Below, one piece after another: positions 1-8,593 of a DNA stretch of 64,000 nucleotides (positions are counted from its first letter, which is position 1; every line of letters begins with the position of its first letter). The notes beneath the pieces were generated by a model that worked only from the letters and a program-made list of their open reading frames with translations, made no database searches and had not been told where the DNA came from. The position numbers and the translations under genes are program-made. The stretch comes from Haladaptatus halobius (GTDB taxonomy: Archaea; Halobacteriota; Halobacteria; Halobacteriales; Haladaptataceae): contig NZ_CP085339.1 in assembly GCF_020618475.1 (NCBI RefSeq), positions 124,001 to 188,000 on the forward strand, read 5' to 3'.

Positions 1-1
1 T

Positions 2-778
2 GCAACATATCAATCGTATATTATTGAGGTATTGTATCTTCCTATAATGATACTCGGTGGTATCGCTTATCCAGTCTACTATGCGGTTATACGCGAGAAG
101 GACACTTCAGAACTTCTGCAGAGCCCTCAAACTCGATGGCTCATCATACTCATCGTATTCGGAGTCCCCGTGTTAACCCTCTTGTCAGTCTTACAATACT
201 CAACGTCGATAGCGTTCCGTCAATCACTCTTCCAGTACATTAGTGGCATCACAACCACGGGTTTCCAAAGCGCTCCTATTGGTGATTGGCCAGCTGCTGC
301 GATAGTTTTTATCGTCGCAGGAGCGATGGTTATCGGTGGTTCCGCTGGTGGGACAGTAGGTGGAATCAAAATTATCCGTGCCTATATCATCGGCAAAGGA
401 TTCACATGGAAGATTCAGAATGTATTTTTCACAGAACATGAAATTCCCGAGCTTAATCTTGGTCGAGAGCGACTCTCGCGCGAAGAGATGAATCGTGAAA
501 CTACCGAAGCGACCCTTCTCGTGCTATTCTATATTGTTACCCTCATAATTAGCCTTATCGTCTTGACCAGTGTTGTTGGAGATAAATATACGCTCGCTGA
601 CACACTCTTCGAAGTCGCCTCTGCACAGAGTACCGTTGGACTTTCTTCAGGTATTACTGATCCGACGATGCCTGTCGCTGCAGAGATCGTTCTTATTTTC
701 CAGATGTGGATTGGTCGTCTGGAAATTATTCCTGTTCTCGTGTTCTTCCGTGCACTATTTTTAGGATTTAGCCGGTGA
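2..778 (+). CDS. trkH: TrkH-type potassium uptake channel subunit, C-terminal part
   Basis: Integral membrane subunit of a Trk/Ktr potassium transporter. The frame is open to the left edge, so the N-terminal half lies outside the window; the TTG at 32 is internal, not a start. Visible are the pore-loop segment TTTGFQSAPIGDW, the conserved GGSAGGTVGGIKIIR filter/helix segment, the last pore loop SAQSTVGLSSG and the typical MWIGRLEIIPVLVFFR C-terminal helix. It converges on a TrkA gene, its expected cytosolic gating partner. The family assignment is firm; ion preference is inferred from the family. Confidence 0.93.
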   Translation, partial: ATYQSYIIEVLYLPIMILGGIAYPVYYAVIREKDTSELLQSPQTRWLIILIVFGVPVLTLLSVLQYSTSIAFRQSLFQYISGITTTGFQSAPIGDWPAAAIVFIVAGAMVIGGSAGGTVGGIKIIRAYIIGKGFTWKIQNVFFTEHEIPELNLGRERLSREEMNRETTEATLLVLFYIVTLIISLIVLTSVVGDKYTLADTLFEVASAQSTVGLSSGITDPTMPVAAEIVLIFQMWIGRLEIIPVLVFFRALFLGFSR

Positions 779-938
779 TTTGTTCACAAACTAACGCCAA
801 TGTACGGTGGAAATTGTTTATAATAACACTTGACATTGGGAGAGACAGAAGACAGAGGTATTAAAGAAAACTGTGGCCACAAATAATAGTCGTCACGGCA
901 GACAAGACTCAATTAAGTAGCATTGCTGGTGAAGTTTG

Positions 939-1613
939 CTAGACTTCGTTCTCATCCTCAAAAATCCTCATAATGTCAGATGTTGTGCCACTTTGGGAGT
1001 ATATAGTAGCGATATCGTCAGTTTTGAACGTGGTATCCTCCTGAGCGGAGATAGTCTTTCCATTTCTCTCGATAGCAATGATAAAAGAATCGGCAGGAAT
1101 GAGCCCTTCTTTTTGGGCTGAACGGATTGATTCACCGTTTATTAGCGCATTTTCTTCTACAGAAACCTCGAATATTTCTGCATCACCTTCTAACTGAAGA
1201 AAATCTTCTACGGCAGGATTTTGGATCGAATTGACTAGTCGCTTGGCAATCACCTGTTGTGGGTTCTCCATAACCGTTACACCGATTTCCTCAAAGAAAT
1301 CCATGTGCTTTGGATCATGAACAACGCTAACTAAAGTGGGAATTTCGAATCGATTAGCAAGCATCATTACCATCAGATTCGTCGCATCCTCTTCCGTTGT
1401 ACTGATGATCGCGTCGGCTTCTGTCGGGGTTGCTTCTACAAATACGTCATGGCTAGTAGCGTCGGCATTGATGACAGTCACGTCATAGTTTGACTTAGCC
1501 CATTCAGCACGCACTCGATCTTTTTCGATCACCACGACCTCATGATTCTGTCTCGTAGCTACGTCAAGCACACGAGAACCGATATCGCCAGCACCAACGC
1601 TGATCAAATACAT
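939..1613 (-). CDS. trkA: TrkA-type potassium channel regulatory subunit (RCK_N + RCK_C)
   Basis: Cytosolic 224-residue protein that gates TrkH in response to nucleotide. The N-terminal Rossmann RCK domain begins with VGAGDIGSRVLD (GxGxxG, about residues 7-12), with the acidic end of strand 2 at VVVIEKD. The RCK_C domain follows from about residue 140 to the end. The length matches the single-RCK archaeal type. It is convergent with trkH across 160 bases that hold no other gene. An ATG start is used. Potassium specificity is inferred from family and neighbour. Confidence 0.93.
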   Translation of the reverse strand: MYLISVGAGDIGSRVLDVATRQNHEVVVIEKDRVRAEWAKSNYDVTVINADATSHDVFVEATPTEADAIISTTEEDATNLMVMMLANRFEIPTLVSVVHDPKHMDFFEEIGVTVMENPQQVIAKRLVNSIQNPAVEDFLQLEGDAEIFEVSVEENALINGESIRSAQKEGLIPADSFIIAIERNGKTISAQEDTTFKTDDIATIYSQSGTTSDIMRIFEDENEV

Positions 1614-1777
1614 AATGGATCTTTAGCCGACACACTGCAAGAGTATTACGCATCTGGCCCACTCGTTGGTGACTCATCACGATAGAATTCCTATCTAATC
1701 TTTTTACCCGAAGAATGCTAATGGAGCCGAATAACTCCCCAGGGATGATTATAGATTTCACACGTGCAAGAATTTGA

Positions 1778-1939
1778 TTACACTATCGTAATCTCCTCCA
1801 TGATGCCCTCATCTTCAGTAGACGTGATCGCTAACGCCGACGTGAGAATGTCGAACTCCCCGTCAACGTCTTCCGTCACTGCATCTGTGTCCGCTTGGTC
1901 GTTTCTATCATTCTTGTCCGCTGTGTGGATCTGCGCCAT
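1778..1939 (-). CDS. Small acidic hypothetical protein
   Basis: A 53-codon frame starting MAQIHTADKND and ending EEITIV, with an in-frame TGA three codons upstream of the ATG. The composition is strongly acidic and rich in D, E and T, as expected of a haloarchaeal protein, whereas the longer frame on the opposite strand is Ser-rich and looks like its shadow. It lies 165 bases upstream of trkA on the same strand. No domain recognised; it could be a degenerate tail of a larger gene. Confidence 0.4.
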   Translation of the reverse strand: MAQIHTADKNDRNDQADTDAVTEDVDGEFDILTSALAITSTEDEGIMEEITIV

Positions 1940-2157
1940 CTGTTCCGAGAAGAATACTTCTACTCATCTTCGTCGGCCAGAGGATGTTTTTGCCGCCGTT
2001 GCTAAGCGACTAAGCCAAACGGCTGACTGAATCCGCATGTCGGTGAGAGATTTCAATAGAATAGATGAAACATTTTTGATATTGTACCCTTAGTTGATCA
2101 CTGTTTTGTTTCTCATGCGTCTTTCAGGTTCATGTTGCTCAGCGTGCTACTCTGTAC

Positions 2158-3111
2158 ATGGACTCCGAAAAAGAGACTACACAAAATATTGACCAAGCGA
2201 TCTACATTGGCGATGAAGAGTTTGACGTCCCTGACGACCAATACAATCTTCTCGTTCCAATTCTTGACACCAATCTCAAAACCCGTGAAGAAGGAGATAT
2301 TGAACGACTGCTCCAAACAGCTCACACAATCACGCGAGCCCACGACGGAGTACTATACCTCGTTAATATCGTACTCTACCCAGAACAAACACCACTTTCT
2401 CATGTTCTGAACGAAGAGCAAGTCGAAGAAGCACGCAACAACGTCACACAGCTCCTCGCCTCCGTATCTGAAGACTCTACAATTTCGATTCAGGGTCGAG
2501 TTTGTCTTGCGCATAAGGAAATTCGAGCTATTCATCAGATGCTTGATCAACGAGAGCACGATGCGATTTTCTTGGGAACTCGAAATCCAGTGAGCCAGCG
2601 ACGCCGGCTGTTTCAACGAGACACGGTTGAACAGCTTCTTAGCAATGCACCGTGTGATGTGTTCGTCGAGCGATTCGGCAGAGAACCCTTTGTTGAGGAA
2701 TTGGGATCACCATCAGAGCACGTCGAACGAATACTAACAGCCGTCGCTGATAGTCCCCACTCGGAGTTAGCCGTCGAAACAACGCGTGCTATTGCTTTGG
2801 AAACGGGTGCACGAGTCGATATTTTCCATGGAATACCGCCAGACGCATCTGAGGAAGCTGTCGAAGCAGCAAAGACAATCGTTGACGAGGCAGCAGCAAT
2901 GCTTGCTGATGTCTCTGATGTCGGCACCACCCTCGTCCGAACAGAAACCGTTGCAGAAGAACTCATTACGCGCTCAAACAATTATGATGTGACTGTTCTC
3001 GGGGCGACGCGCGAGAATCTGCTCCGGCAATTCATCTTCGGATCGCTTCCTGAACAGGTGCGGCTTGGGGCGCAAAACACAGTCCTACTGACCAAACAAA
3101 AAGCAACATAA
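2158..3111 (+). CDS. Tandem universal stress protein (two UspA domains)
   Basis: Soluble 317-residue protein with two UspA-like halves. Domain 1 covers about residues 28-165 (NLLVPIL strand, ending LGTRNPVSQRRRLFQRD with a degraded nucleotide loop). Domain 2 covers about 185-315 and ends with LGATRENLLRQFIFGSLPEQV and NTVLLT, close to the G-2x-G-9x-G ATP-binding signature. Two-domain Usp proteins are common beside ion transporters in haloarchaea, and trkH/trkA lie just upstream. The ATG start at 2158 precedes a clearly acidic N-terminus. The role in stress or transporter control is inferred. Confidence 0.85.
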   Translation: MDSEKETTQNIDQAIYIGDEEFDVPDDQYNLLVPILDTNLKTREEGDIERLLQTAHTITRAHDGVLYLVNIVLYPEQTPLSHVLNEEQVEEARNNVTQLLASVSEDSTISIQGRVCLAHKEIRAIHQMLDQREHDAIFLGTRNPVSQRRRLFQRDTVEQLLSNAPCDVFVERFGREPFVEELGSPSEHVERILTAVADSPHSELAVETTRAIALETGARVDIFHGIPPDASEEAVEAAKTIVDEAAAMLADVSDVGTTLVRTETVAEELITRSNNYDVTVLGATRENLLRQFIFGSLPEQVRLGAQNTVLLTKQKAT

Positions 3112-3130
3112 CCGCGCAACCGAAAATCCA

Positions 3131-3403
3131 GTGCCGAGGATACGCTTATCTCTAGCCACGAAAATTCAGCAACGCCTCTCGAAGATCGAGCAAATCCCAC
3201 CAGATAAACTTCGGAAGACAGACGCTGGCCTAGCTGGCACAGCCATCATGATTCTAGCCTCGACTGAGCATGATGATATCGGCATCGTAATGGATGACAA
3301 AAATGCCGAACAGACGATTCAAACCGTCCTCGCTGACACATACTACGAAGCCTATCTCCGTGTCTTCAATATTTGGAACCTCATCGAATGTATTGAAAAT
3401 TGA
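3131..3403 (+). pseudogene. C-terminal remnant of a PIN-domain-like protein
   Basis: Ninety residues from a GTG. The segment KLRKTDAGLAGTAIMILA followed by VMDDKNAEQTIQTVL resembles the last third of haloarchaeal PIN ribonucleases (conserved TDAGLAGTA then a D-D-x-A loop and a final WNLI strand). PIN domains are usually 130 residues or more; the N-terminal part with the first catalytic Asp is missing, and the frame begins 20 bases after the stop of the stress-protein gene. Probably a truncated toxin-type gene. The family call is by eye only. Confidence 0.4.
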
Positions 3404-3915
3404 TGCCGTTCTCATTGTGACGCAGTGGCCCGAGAACACTTAATATCCCCAATAGCGGTGTTGATACTCAGAAATAGAACACACCTATTGGAATATTGAA
3501 TAGACGAAAAGATAGATGTGCGGCTGAGCATCCATACTGAATTTCGTAAATTATCTATAGATCGGCTCCTCGATGCCTCCTACTGGGGAAGAGAATGTTC
3601 CGAAACTTAATTACCACTTCAGAGATATCTCGGTCAGATTGCGACGGTTACTTATCCGCAAATTCGAATATGCACATATTCAAATAGGTGTAAAGACGAA
3701 TATCTAATCTACAAAAGCTATACGAGAGGCCTTGTTGAAACTCTCAATCGGTGATAGGTTCCACAAGCCGTGATGAATACATAGCGCGTATCTTGCAATC
3801 GGTTCGGGACTGATTCTCCTGAGAGTCACAACACCGGGTTAGGGTGGCATCGCCCTGTATCCGAGAGGTGGAATTACCCATCAACATTAAATATGAGGTG
3901 TTTGAATAGTCGCCT
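3404..3915. other. Gene-free stretch containing a dispersed repeat copy
   Basis: About 510 AT-rich bases without a convincing gene. The right half holds one copy of a dispersed element (3727-3806) that also occurs at 6801-6880. A possible promoter for the lipoprotein gene lies near 3870-3905. Frames on either strand here are short or have non-haloarchaeal composition. Confidence 0.6.
3727..3806 (+). repeat. Dispersed IS-scrap repeat, copy B
   Basis: Aligns without gaps over about 75 bases with the reverse complement of 6801-6880: both have TTGTTGAAAC, then GATAGG, then TGAATA and GCGC(A/G)TAT at the same spacing. The spacing conservation argues for common origin, probably an insertion-sequence end or a non-autonomous relative. 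Confidence 0.55.
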
Positions 3916-4713
3916 ATGCATGCGTCTCCGCTCTCAGCGATCGCCGTCGTCGCCCTCCTGGTCTTCGCGGGATGTACTGGACTTTCAGGCACGGGCGGGA
4001 ACGGGCCGTCGCCCGACGAGTTCCCGAACGCGTCGGCCATCGACCAGTCGGTGTTCGACACCCACGCGACCGCGCTGGCGAACACGAGTTTCACGCTCTC
4101 AACCGAGAAAACCCGGAAGGACCGCGTTCTCCGCCCTTCAGAGAAGAACTTCACGTACATGAACGACACGGGCCGTTTTCTCGTCGAGCCCGGCGCCTCA
4201 CAGTACCTCGGACACACCACCGGCTACTTTTCGGGGAACCGTTCCATCTACTCGAACGGAAGTACGGAGTACGCCCTGTCCCGGACGGAGAACGAGTCGG
4301 TAGTGAATCCTACTCGCGCCCCGGTATTCAACGAGTCGGGCGAGCGGTATCTCTGGCGCGGATGGTTCAACAACGACAGCGGAAGCCAGCTCGCGTTTGC
4401 TGCGATTGACGCCACCTACGAGCGCGAAGGCGTCGAGACGTTCCAGGGCGTTCCGGTGATGCGTTACGAGGCCACCGGCGTTGACGCGCTGTCCGACTCG
4501 TTGGCGGGAGGCGAGAACGCGAGTTCGTGGTACGAGGAGTTCTCAGCGACACTCCTGCTCGACGAAGACGGCGTCATCCGCCACTATGAGTACGAATTCG
4601 TCTGGGCCGACTACCACACCCGGAGGATTACGAAGGCGTACACCCTGTCTGACGTGGGGAGCACCGACGTCGAGAAACCGGACTGGGCGGCGAACACGAC
4701 GGTGGGGTCGTAA
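3916..4713 (+). CDS. Haloarchaeal lipoprotein of unknown function
   Basis: A 265-residue exported protein. Residues 1-20 form a short signal peptide ending in lipobox FAGC (Cys about residue 19), followed by a Gly-rich linker, so it should be lipid-anchored on the outer face of the membrane. The body has repeated N-x-S/T sequons (NASAI, NTSFT, NGSTE, NESG, NASS) typical of N-glycosylated haloarchaeal surface proteins. It resembles the widespread haloarchaeal lipoprotein family often labelled DUF7537. Its GC content is visibly higher than that of both flanks, suggesting separate acquisition. An IS5-type element begins about 45 bases downstream. Confidence 0.8.
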   Translation: MHASPLSAIAVVALLVFAGCTGLSGTGGNGPSPDEFPNASAIDQSVFDTHATALANTSFTLSTEKTRKDRVLRPSEKNFTYMNDTGRFLVEPGASQYLGHTTGYFSGNRSIYSNGSTEYALSRTENESVVNPTRAPVFNESGERYLWRGWFNNDSGSQLAFAAIDATYEREGVETFQGVPVMRYEATGVDALSDSLAGGENASSWYEEFSATLLLDEDGVIRHYEYEFVWADYHTRRITKAYTLSDVGSTDVEKPDWAANTTVGS

Positions 4714-4759
4714 CTACTCGGCTCGATACCGACCGGGTCGCCCGGTTGATCAATCCATC

Positions 4760-5739
4760 CTCTGTATTCAGCAGCACATTCTTCTCGGACTTACGACCAA
4801 TCCCCCTCCTTGTGTGAAATGGTGAGAGCTTGCTCCAAGTTATAGACGACACACTTGATGACGAGTTCGCGGAATTGCTTCCACCAACGGCGTGACCGTA
4901 CGAACGCACCGAACTTCTGTTTGATCGCTGCTTTGACTGCCTCGTTCATGTTTCGCCGATGGTAGAGATCGCTGTCCAGCCGTGCGTTCCATGCCTTGTG
5001 GAGCGAGGTAAACTCTCGATGCTTGATGAGTGGTCGAATACCGCAATCACGGGCGAGCCGACGGAGTTTCTGGTCGTCGCACCCCTTGTCACAAGTTAAC
5101 ACCGTGACAGATTCCGCGTTCCGTTTCACCACCTGTGGCGCAATCTGCGTATCGTGTTTTCGTGTCGTCGTTACGTGAATGTCGAGCACTGCGTTGGTCG
5201 CCGTATCGACCAACAGCGTCGTTTTCAACTGCTGGATTGTGAGGTTCGTTCGCTTCGTGTAGTGGGTTGATGCATGAGCTCGCTCAAACCCGTACGAATC
5301 GATGCCGGCGACACCGTTCAGCGGCAAGTCCACAAGTGAAACGTTCAGCAGAACCCGCCAGACGGCCATCTCCAAGCGGGCGAATGCCTTGCAGAGTGTC
5401 GAGGGGACGGGAATTGAATCGAGATTGAGGGCGTCACGAATGCGAGGCATCTCGATGAGTTCATCAACGAGGTCGCGGTACGTGGTCGTCTTCTTCACCT
5501 TGAGACAAAGCAGGACGACGTGTTGGCGGAGTGTAAATTGCTTCCGTGAATAGGAGTCGAAAACCGTGCGACAGCACGGCGAGCCAGCACCATAGCCCGT
5601 TCGACGAATCGAAGGAGTCGTGACTTCGGGAGAGTATCCATCTACCCTCTAGCTACTCACCAGTCATGTTTGTCAGCGAGGATTTCAACAAGACCAAATC
5701 CTTTGCCTTTGATGGGATTCGTGTGCCGAATACAGAGAT
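4760..5739 (-). mobile_element. IS5-type insertion sequence, about 0.98 kb, inactive
   Basis: Bounded by imperfect terminal inverted repeats reading inward: CTCTGTATTCAGCA at 4760-4773 on + and TCTCTGTATTCGGCAC at 5723-5738 on -. One DDE transposase frame fills the element. The length of about 1 kb and one gene are usual for the family. I did not find an unambiguous target-site duplication. Similar terminal motifs occur singly at 6818, 27500, 29770 and 30440, so relatives of this element have moved through the region. Confidence 0.65.
4791..5641 (-). pseudogene. IS5-family DDE transposase, frameshifted
   Basis: The long frame (4791-5498) carries the DDE core: first Asp in GIDSYGFERAHAS, second in CDKGCDDQKLRRLA, Glu in NMNEAVKAAIKQKFGAF. 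The true N-terminus MDTLPKSRLLRFVERAMVLA starts at the ATG ending at 5641 but in another frame; it leads into ARRAVARF, after which the continuing sequence SYSRKQFTLRQHVVLLCLKV is read one base off. Restoring one T in the TTTT run near 5560 joins them. The usual GDKGYDD is here CDKGCDD, another sign of decay. The T run is not in a good phase for programmed slippage, so I call it broken. Confidence 0.75.
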
Positions 5740-5838
5740 TGTATGAATCACGGAGGTAGCTTTTGCTGAAAAATCGAGCTTCCAAACCACGGCGCAGTTG
5801 GTGACGATGGCCGCCGATCGAGGGTGCGAGACGTCGGC

Positions 5839-6726
5839 TCATGAGGCAATCGATTCTTCTGCTCGATAGGAGAGGCGTCCTCTGGTGAGAACTACGAGGA
5901 GTACCGCTATCGAGGAAAAAACGATTACGTTCAACGCACCACCATCAATGATGGTGGCGGCCCAGCCACCGTAGGGTAAGTCATCGAAGACCGGTGTGAG
6001 AAACCCGCTCGCTGCGTTCCCAGCAGCATGGAGGAGAATGACGATGAGGAGGCTGCCACCGGTTCCGTTGAAGACCCACGTATAAATGAACGTGGCCGCG
6101 ATGGCAGTCAGCCAAAATGCGGCAAATCCATCAACCGTAAACGGACCGAGGAACGGCGTGAAAAATCCTGGAAGGTGCCACAGGCCGTGGAGCGTGCCGA
6201 GAACGAGGGTACCCCGTACTGGGCCGTATAGCTCTTGTAATCGTGGGAGTGCAAAGCCGCGCCAGCCGGGTTCTTCACCGATCCCCGGCACGAAAATCCC
6301 CAGTAGCACGAGGGGAAGGAAGATGGTGAAGAAGAGGGGCCAGTTCTCAAGTAGCGCCCTGAGTGGATCTGCTCCGAGAACAGCGACATACCCTGCGATA
6401 TACGCGAACATAAACCCGAACAGAGCGACTACATACCAGCGAAGGCCGATTCGCCACCGTTTGATCCGTCCCAGTAATCGACGCACACTCGCCCGTCCCT
6501 CTATCACCGCAGTTACGAGAATTGCCGCGAGAGCTGGTCCTAGCGGTGCTAGCACGTACATCACGATGCCATAGGCATTCGGTAGTGTATACGGCAATAG
6601 TCCCAAGCCAACGGAATTTTCGCTCACCGACCATGGTAGAATAAATGCCCACGAGATGGCGTATGCTAATACAAAGAACACTCCCAGTGGTGAGTAGTGA
6701 ATAATAGAGTCTACTGATTGCTTCAT
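5839..6726 (-). CDS. CPBP-family intramembrane protease (Abi/CAAX-like)
   Basis: A 295-residue membrane protein with about eight hydrophobic helices. The family's active-site motifs are present: EEPGWRGFALP (EExxxR, about residues 149-159) and LHGLWHLPGFF (FxxxH-type His). In bacteria relatives act in peptide maturation or self-immunity; archaeal roles are mostly unknown. The gene stands alone beside the IS right end, and an unrelated prenyltransferase lies upstream on the same strand. Fold and motifs are certain; the substrate is unknown. Confidence 0.85.
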   Translation of the reverse strand: MKQSVDSIIHYSPLGVFFVLAYAISWAFILPWSVSENSVGLGLLPYTLPNAYGIVMYVLAPLGPALAAILVTAVIEGRASVRRLLGRIKRWRIGLRWYVVALFGFMFAYIAGYVAVLGADPLRALLENWPLFFTIFLPLVLLGIFVPGIGEEPGWRGFALPRLQELYGPVRGTLVLGTLHGLWHLPGFFTPFLGPFTVDGFAAFWLTAIAATFIYTWVFNGTGGSLLIVILLHAAGNAASGFLTPVFDDLPYGGWAATIIDGGALNVIVFSSIAVLLVVLTRGRLSYRAEESIAS

Positions 6727-6800
6727 CCAATCTGCTCATTAGCGAGACGTGGTAATAATCTACTCGCGCTAACCGACGCAGCATCACCTGGTTTCGAGTG

Positions 6801-6880
6801 CTCTTGCTGCATATGCGCCCTCTATTCAGCACACCCGTCAAAACCTATCTCCTGGTTGGGGTTTCAACAAGCCCAGGTAG
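6801..6880 (-). repeat. Dispersed IS-scrap repeat, copy A
   Basis: Contains CCCTCTATTCAGCACAC (6818-6834), close to the terminal motif of the IS5-type element at 4760, and 30 bases later TTTCAACAAG. Its reverse complement aligns gap-free with 3727-3806. It sits in the gap between the CPBP and UbiA genes. Confidence 0.55.
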
Positions 6881-6928
6881 ATAGCGATTCTTCTTTAGTG
6901 GTTTCGTGGAGGATTCTACACAGATATT

Positions 6929-7780
6929 TTACAGAAGAAGCGTCAGGCGTCCACTGATAAAGGCCACTGCTGAAATGTACATCCCATACTTCAGCAGTGA
7001 CTGACCACCCGCTGGGTCGTCAAAACTTCGATATCCAGAGTAGAGCATGACGAGAACAGCCGGTGCGACCAAGATAAGATACGCTACGCCAAACGTTCCA
7101 ATGAAATACGGCACGGGACTTGCGAGCATCCCAAGCAGTAGAACCACTATAGCAATACTGAGCGCTGGCCGTCGACCGATCGCGATCGGAAGGGTATTCA
7201 GCCCTTCTTCGCGGTCGCCCGCAAGATCCTCTACGTCCTTGATGACTTCTCGTGCGAACGTCGACAGTGCTGCTAAGAGGAACAAAATACCGACTGCTAA
7301 ACTTAGCTGGCCGACGGCTGCTGCACCGAACAGGAATGTACTCCCGCCAAGATATGACACAAGTAGATTACCGACCCCCGGTAACCCTTTGAAGAATTCT
7401 GTATACGTAACGAGCGCAACAAGATTAAGTACCGCAATACCAGTTGCCAGCAGTGGGAGCATCAAGGCGAGCACCCCAGCAACGGCAAAGAGAACCACAC
7501 TGAAGACGAGAACAGTTCTAGGGGCAACTGCACCGCGAGGAATTGGTCGCTCGGGGTTGTTGATCCGGTCAATATCGCGGTCAAAGTAGTCGTTGATCGC
7601 CATACCTGCACCCGTGGCAAGAATCGTAGTGAGAGTTGCTGCACTGACGGCTCCCATCTGATGAAGGATGCCACTGCCTTCAGCAACGAATGCACCAGTG
7701 AACGTCAGTACGCCGGAGGCGATGGCATTGCCTGGGCGGATAAGCTCTATGAGTCCTTGAATACACTCATCAAGCGACAC
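6929..7780 (-). CDS. UbiA-family prenyltransferase, likely (S)-2,3-di-O-geranylgeranylglyceryl phosphate synthase type
   Basis: Membrane enzyme of 283 residues transferring an isoprenoid chain. First Asp-rich motif NDYFDRDIDRINNPERPIP (about residues 63-81) and second motif DVEDLAGDREEGLNTLPI (about 186-203) bind the diphosphate through magnesium; hydrophobic helices fill the remainder. The N-D-x-x-D-x-x-x-D pattern with NPERPIPRG matches archaeal geranylgeranylglycerol phosphate transferases of ether-lipid synthesis, although related UbiA enzymes act on quinones or chlorin-like substrates. No pathway partner lies nearby, so the exact acceptor is inferred. Confidence 0.85.
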   Translation of the reverse strand: MSLDECIQGLIELIRPGNAIASGVLTFTGAFVAEGSGILHQMGAVSAATLTTILATGAGMAINDYFDRDIDRINNPERPIPRGAVAPRTVLVFSVVLFAVAGVLALMLPLLATGIAVLNLVALVTYTEFFKGLPGVGNLLVSYLGGSTFLFGAAAVGQLSLAVGILFLLAALSTFAREVIKDVEDLAGDREEGLNTLPIAIGRRPALSIAIVVLLLGMLASPVPYFIGTFGVAYLILVAPAVLVMLYSGYRSFDDPAGGQSLLKYGMYISAVAFISGRLTLLL

Positions 7781-7911
7781 ACCAGCGACTTTCTGTGCTC
7801 GTCCAATAAAGAGCCCGAAACATACCTAGCCAATTCGGACAAATAGACTCCATAGCACGATTCAGTAGGTGTGTGAGAAAGACCTATTATCTGTCACTAG
7901 TCCTCTCACAT

Positions 7912-8331
7912 ATGGAGATAGAAGACAATGAATTGACAGAGGGGGCAGTGCTCCCAGATGAACGAGTAGCGACGTTCGAGCAGGTACTGGAGAAGAAATC
8001 TAATTTGGAGCTCGCGGAGACGATGGCCACGGTCTGTGGGATCCATATAGCAGCATCCCGTGTATATCTCACTATTCTCGATCATCCACACAGCACAATA
8101 GCTGAAATCTCTGAAATTCTTGACCGCGATCAGAGTACGATCGGGAAACAGCTGAAACCGCTGTACGAACAGGACTTGGTGACTCGGTATCCACGCACCG
8201 TCTCTAATGGAGGCGTCAAATATCTTCACGTCGCTCAATCACTCGCAGAAACCACGGAGTGGCTACAACATGAGTTGGACAGATGGACAGATGCAACCAT
8301 GACGCAACTATCGCGACTCCACATAAACTAG
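7912..8331 (+). CDS. Winged-helix transcriptional regulator (TrmB/MarR-like)
   Basis: About 139 residues from the ATG at 7912; a GTG 39 bases upstream is possible but would add a hydrophobic, non-acidic lead. The helix-turn-helix is VYLTILDHPHSTIAEISEILDRDQSTIGKQLKPLYEQDLVTR (about residues 60-100), with a wing at RTVSNGGVKYLH and a helical C-terminus for dimerisation. It is divergent from the UbiA gene. No ligand domain is visible; the target is unknown. Confidence 0.75.
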   Translation: MEIEDNELTEGAVLPDERVATFEQVLEKKSNLELAETMATVCGIHIAASRVYLTILDHPHSTIAEISEILDRDQSTIGKQLKPLYEQDLVTRYPRTVSNGGVKYLHVAQSLAETTEWLQHELDRWTDATMTQLSRLHIN

Positions 8332-8404
8332 CATACGTTTAGATGGTGCACCCACGTTATTGCCGCTCTTCCAGGATGAGTTTGGGTATAATGCGAGTTA
8401 CGAT

Positions 8405-8580
8405 GTTAGAAGTTCGTGCGATGTTTGCGATTCTCGGAATTCGTACGATTCGCACATAACATTTATACAATCACCATGAGATGATTGGAGCAGAGGCACT
8501 CGCGAAGTTTACGAACTCCAGGATTCGGAGAATGCTAGCGATTCGTACGATCCTCACGATTCGTAAAGTTCGTAGAGTGC
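8405..8580. repeat. Putative partition centromere: repeated GATTCGTACGAT-type motifs
   Basis: The leader upstream of parA is packed with copies of (A/G)TTCGT(A/G)CGAT. Two copies contain the perfect 8-base palindrome TCGTACGA (8441-8448 and 8543-8550); a relaxed copy is at 8411-8421, and GATTCG/TTCGTA half-sites fill 8560-8577. The two clusters flank the TATA-like ATTTATA at 8461. Repeats like this directly upstream of a ParA gene are usual for plasmid centromere/operator sites; the role is inferred. Confidence 0.6.
8461..8470 (+). promoter_or_regulatory. TATA-like element of the parA operon
   Basis: ATTTATACAA lies between the two repeat clusters, about 125 bases before the parA ATG. A transcript from here would carry the second repeat cluster in its leader, which would let the partition proteins regulate their own operon. 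The promoter assignment is by sequence only. Confidence 0.4.
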
Positions 8581-8587
8581 AGGAGGA
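8581..8587 (+). promoter_or_regulatory. Strong ribosome-binding site of parA
   Basis: AGGAGGA ends six bases before the ATG at 8594. A full Shine-Dalgarno is notable in haloarchaea, where leaderless messages are frequent; it fixes the parA start and supports a leadered transcript. Confidence 0.7.
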
Positions 8588-8593
8588 TTAATC

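Noticed and set aside
3744-4220. Long open frame on the minus strand opposite the lipoprotein gene
   Set aside because: Antisense shadow of a GC-rich gene; composition is not acidic and the plus-strand product has a clear lipobox and sequons.
7047-7589. 180-codon plus-strand frame opposite the UbiA gene
   Set aside because: Thr/Arg/Ser-rich, basic, and antisense to both Asp-rich motifs of the prenyltransferase.
8405-8580. Repeats upstream of parA as a CRISPR array
   Set aside because: Units are short (8-12 bases), irregularly spaced and palindromic, with no spacers of constant length and no cas genes in the window.
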